In this document: piece by piece, positions 61,833-64,000 of the stretch
How the letters are laid out: every line of letters starts with the position of its first letter
How positions within the stretch are numbered: position 1 is the stretch's first letter
DNA from: Euwallacea fornicatus
Taxonomy: Eukaryota; Arthropoda; Insecta; Coleoptera; Curculionidae
Assembly: GCF_040115645.1 (NCBI RefSeq)
Contig: NW_027096037.1
Location: forward strand, 496,001-560,000
Reading direction: 5' to 3'
Length of the DNA stretch: 64,000 bases
Program-made: the position numbers and the translations under genes
The notes under the pieces: model-generated
What the model was told of the DNA's origin: nothing
The model's database searches: none
Seen by the model: only the letters and a program-made list of their open reading frames with translations

Positions 61833-64000
61833 CTTTTCAAATACTGAAACTCGATAACTACGGAAAATGAGGACCAAATTCCTTAAACAAAGTGTCAAAT
61901 TAATCAGCACTACGAGGCCTTTAAGATTCACAACACATCAAATTTGCATCTAGTTGAATTTCCAAGAAAAATAGTACTTTGTGTACTCGAACACACAACT
62001 TTTGGGGCTTTTCAAATACTGAAACTCGATAACTACGGAAAATGAGGACCAAATTCCTTAAACAATGTGTCAAATTAATCAGCTATACGAGGCCTTTAAG
62101 ATTCACAACTCATCATCTTTGCATCTAGTTGAGTTTCCAAGAAAAATAGTACTTTGAGTACTCGAACTCACAACTTTTGGGGCTTTTCAAATACTGAAAC
62201 TCGATAACTACGGAAAATGAGGACCAAATTCCTTAAACAAAGTGTCAAATTAATCAGCACTACGAGGCCTTTAAGATTCACAACTCATCATCTTTGCATT
62301 TAGTTGAATTTCCAAGAAAAATAGTACTTTGTGTACTCGAACACACAACTTTTATGACTTTTCAAACTCTGAAACTCGATAACTACGGACAATTAGTACC
62401 AAATTCCTTAAACAATGTGTCAAATTAATCAGCTATACGAAGGCCTTTAAGATTCACAACACATCAACTTTGCATCTAGTTGAATTTCCAAGAAAAATAG
62501 TACTTTGTGTACTCGAACCCACAACTTTTATGACTTTTCAAACTCTGAAACTCGATAACTACGGACAATTAGTACCAAATTCCTTAAACAATGTGTCAAA
62601 TTAATCAGCTATACGAGGCCTTTAAGATTCACAACACATCATCTTTGCATCTAGTTGAATTTCCAAGAAAAATAGTACTTTGTGTACTCGAACACACAAC
62701 TTTTGGGACTTTTCAAATACTGAAACTCGATAACTACGGAAAATGAGGACCAAATTCCTTAAACAAAGTGTCAAATTAATCAGCACTACGAGGCCTTTAA
62801 GATTCACAACACATCAAATTTGCATCTAGTTGAATTTCCAAGAAAAATAGTACTTTGTGTACTCGAACACACAACTTTTGGGGCTTTTCAAATACTGAAA
62901 CTCGATAACTACGGAAAATGAGGACCAAATTCCTTAAACAAAGTGTCAAATTAATCAGCACTACGAGGCCTTTAAGATTCACAACACATCAACTTTGCAT
63001 CTAGTTGAATTTCCAAGAAAAATAGTACTTTGTGTACTCGAACACACAACTTTTGGGACTTTTCAAACTCTGAAACTCGATAACTACGGAAAATGAGGAC
63101 CAAATTCCTTAATCAAAGTGTCAAATTAATCAGCTCTTCGAGGCTTTTAAAATGTCACAACACATCATCTTTGCATCTTGATGAATTTCCAAGAAAAATA
63201 GTACTTTGTGTACTCGAACACACAACTTTTGGGACTTTTCAAATACTGAAACTCGATAACTACGGAAAATGAGTACCAAATTCCTTAAACAAAGTGTCAA
63301 ATTAATCAGCACTACGAGGCCCTTAAGATTCACAACACATCAACTTTGCATCTAGTTGAATTTCCAAGAAAAATAGTACTTTGTGTACTCGAACACACAA
63401 CTTTTGGGACTTTTCAAATACTGAAACTCGATAACTACGGAAAATGAGTACCAAATTCCTTAAACAAAGTGTCAAATTAATCAGCACTACGAGGCCTTTA
63501 AGATTCACAACGCATCAACTTTGCATCTAGTTGAATTTCCAAGAAAAATAGTACTTTGTGTACTCGAACACACAACTTTTGGGACTTTTCAAACTCTGAA
63601 ACACGATAACTACGGAAAATGAGGACCAAATTCCTTAAACAAAGTGTCAAATTAATCAGCACTACGAGGCCTTTAAGATTCACAACACATCATCTTTGCA
63701 TCTAGTTGAATTTCCAAGAAAAATAGTACTTTGTGTACTCGAACACACAACTTTTATGACTTTTCAAACTCTGAAACTCGATAACTACGGACAATTAGTA
63801 CCAAATTCCTTAAACAATGTGTCAAATTAATCAGCTATACGAAGGCCTTTAAGATTCACAACACATCAACTTTGCATCTAGTTGAATTTCCAAGAAAAAT
63901 AGTACTTTGTGTACTCGAACACACAACTTTTGGGACTTTTCAAACTCTGAAACACGATAACTACGGAAAATGAGGACCAAATTCCTTAAACAAAGTGTCA
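61833..64000 (+). repeat. 4907-bp-offset duplication, copy 2 (open right end)
   Basis: Same content as 56926-59093, including CTTAATCAAAG near 63110 and GAGGCCCTTAAG near 63318. The match holds to the last base of the window, so the true duplication is at least 2168 bp and could be a full 28-monomer unit. Confidence 0.9.
63982..64000 (+). repeat. Partial monomer cut by the window edge
   Basis: The 19 bases starting with TTCCTTAAAC begin a further monomer. The array continues beyond the window on the right, and nothing at the left edge suggests an array border there either. Confidence 0.95.

Larger units (their letters stand above)
1..64000. repeat. Uninterrupted satellite array, monomer about 175 bp
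   Basis: The same unit recurs every 175 bp, or 176 bp in two insertion classes and 173 bp in one deletion class, across the whole window. I phase monomers on TTCCTTAAAC, which opens the window. Hand segmentation gives about 365 full monomers plus 19 bp. All copies run in one direction, with no inversion and no foreign insertion. Neighbouring monomers differ mainly at a limited set of recurring positions, so variants are shared between copies and not random. A monomer near nucleosomal length, AT-richness and higher-order structure are typical of centromeric satellites in plants and animals, so a centromere core is the likeliest setting (inference). The family itself is not recognised. Confidence 0.98.

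Noticed and set aside
570..63683. Recurrent minus-strand open frames of 61 or 67 codons, nearly one per monomer, with a very similar predicted peptide
   Set aside because: They are a by-product of the repeat. Most begin with GTG (ATG only in cataac monomers). Each runs just over one monomer and overlaps the next by 11 bp. The 175-bp period is not a multiple of three, so the frame breaks every unit. The 176-bp classes shift frame freely. No promoter, start context or poly(A) signal is visible.
1..64000. CRISPR array
   Set aside because: There are no unique spacers between short repeats. The whole 175-bp unit is repeated, and the flanks hold no cas-like genes.
1..64000. Transposable-element internal tandem repeat or LTR array
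   Set aside because: No terminal repeats, primer-binding site, polypurine tract, target-site duplication or protein domain is seen, and no junction with other sequence exists.
1..64000. rRNA, tRNA or snRNA tandem gene cluster
   Set aside because: The unit is only 175 bp, AT-rich, and contains no recognisable tRNA A/B boxes, 5S-like internal control region or conserved rRNA core.
1..64000. Assignment to a named satellite family or species
   Set aside because: The unit length fits many plant and animal satellites, but I could not match its sequence to one I know with confidence, and a guess would not be supported.

Overview
The whole 64 kb is one satellite DNA array. A monomer of about 175 bp repeats head-to-tail, always in the same orientation, from the first base to the last. 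By hand segmentation there are about 365 complete monomers and a 19-bp partial one at the right edge. I see no unique sequence, transposon, RNA gene, CRISPR array or believable protein-coding gene. A canonical monomer is about 35% GC and carries four CpG sites. Monomer length, AT-richness, purity and layered higher-order repeats (HORs) point to a eukaryotic chromosome, most likely a centromeric or pericentromeric core (inference). The length suits many flowering-plant satellites, but insects and other animals have similar ones and I do not recognise the family, so I name no species.

Monomers differ by a small set of recurring changes. I use these class names. T: 176 bp, A inserted near position 37. 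S: 176 bp, insertion near position 48, with TCTTCG and TCTTGATG. P: TATGAC and AAACTCT in the tail. G: GGGAC and AAATACT. H: GGGAC, AAACTCT and AAACACG. Q: GGGGC. R: GGGCC. Further tags are caaattt, actcat, cataac, gcat, cctag and ttgcc, named after the altered bases.

Layout. 1-4 kb: mixed monomers with a duplicated trimer. 4.6-8.0 kb: a 1752-bp (10-monomer) duplication. 8.3-13.5 kb: a 2455-bp (14-monomer) duplication. 13.9-22 kb: nested duplications at offsets 351, 877, 1051, 2454 and 3328 bp. 22-29.4 kb: a mosaic of short modules. 29.4-36.1 kb: a nearly perfect 3330-bp (19-monomer) tandem duplication. 35.6-40.8 kb: irregular forerunners of a HOR. 40,839-54,693: a regular 12-monomer, 2104-bp HOR in six copies, three of exact length and three expanded or contracted by whole monomers. 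54.7-64 kb: a seventh partial HOR copy, a block also found at 4.4-6.0 kb (51,535 bp away), and a 4907-bp-offset duplication that runs off the right edge.

There are no genes to work together. The biology here is array evolution: unequal exchange at several scales, visible as shared private mutations, chimeric monomers and module gain or loss. All identities come from reading by eye; alignment may add a few differences.
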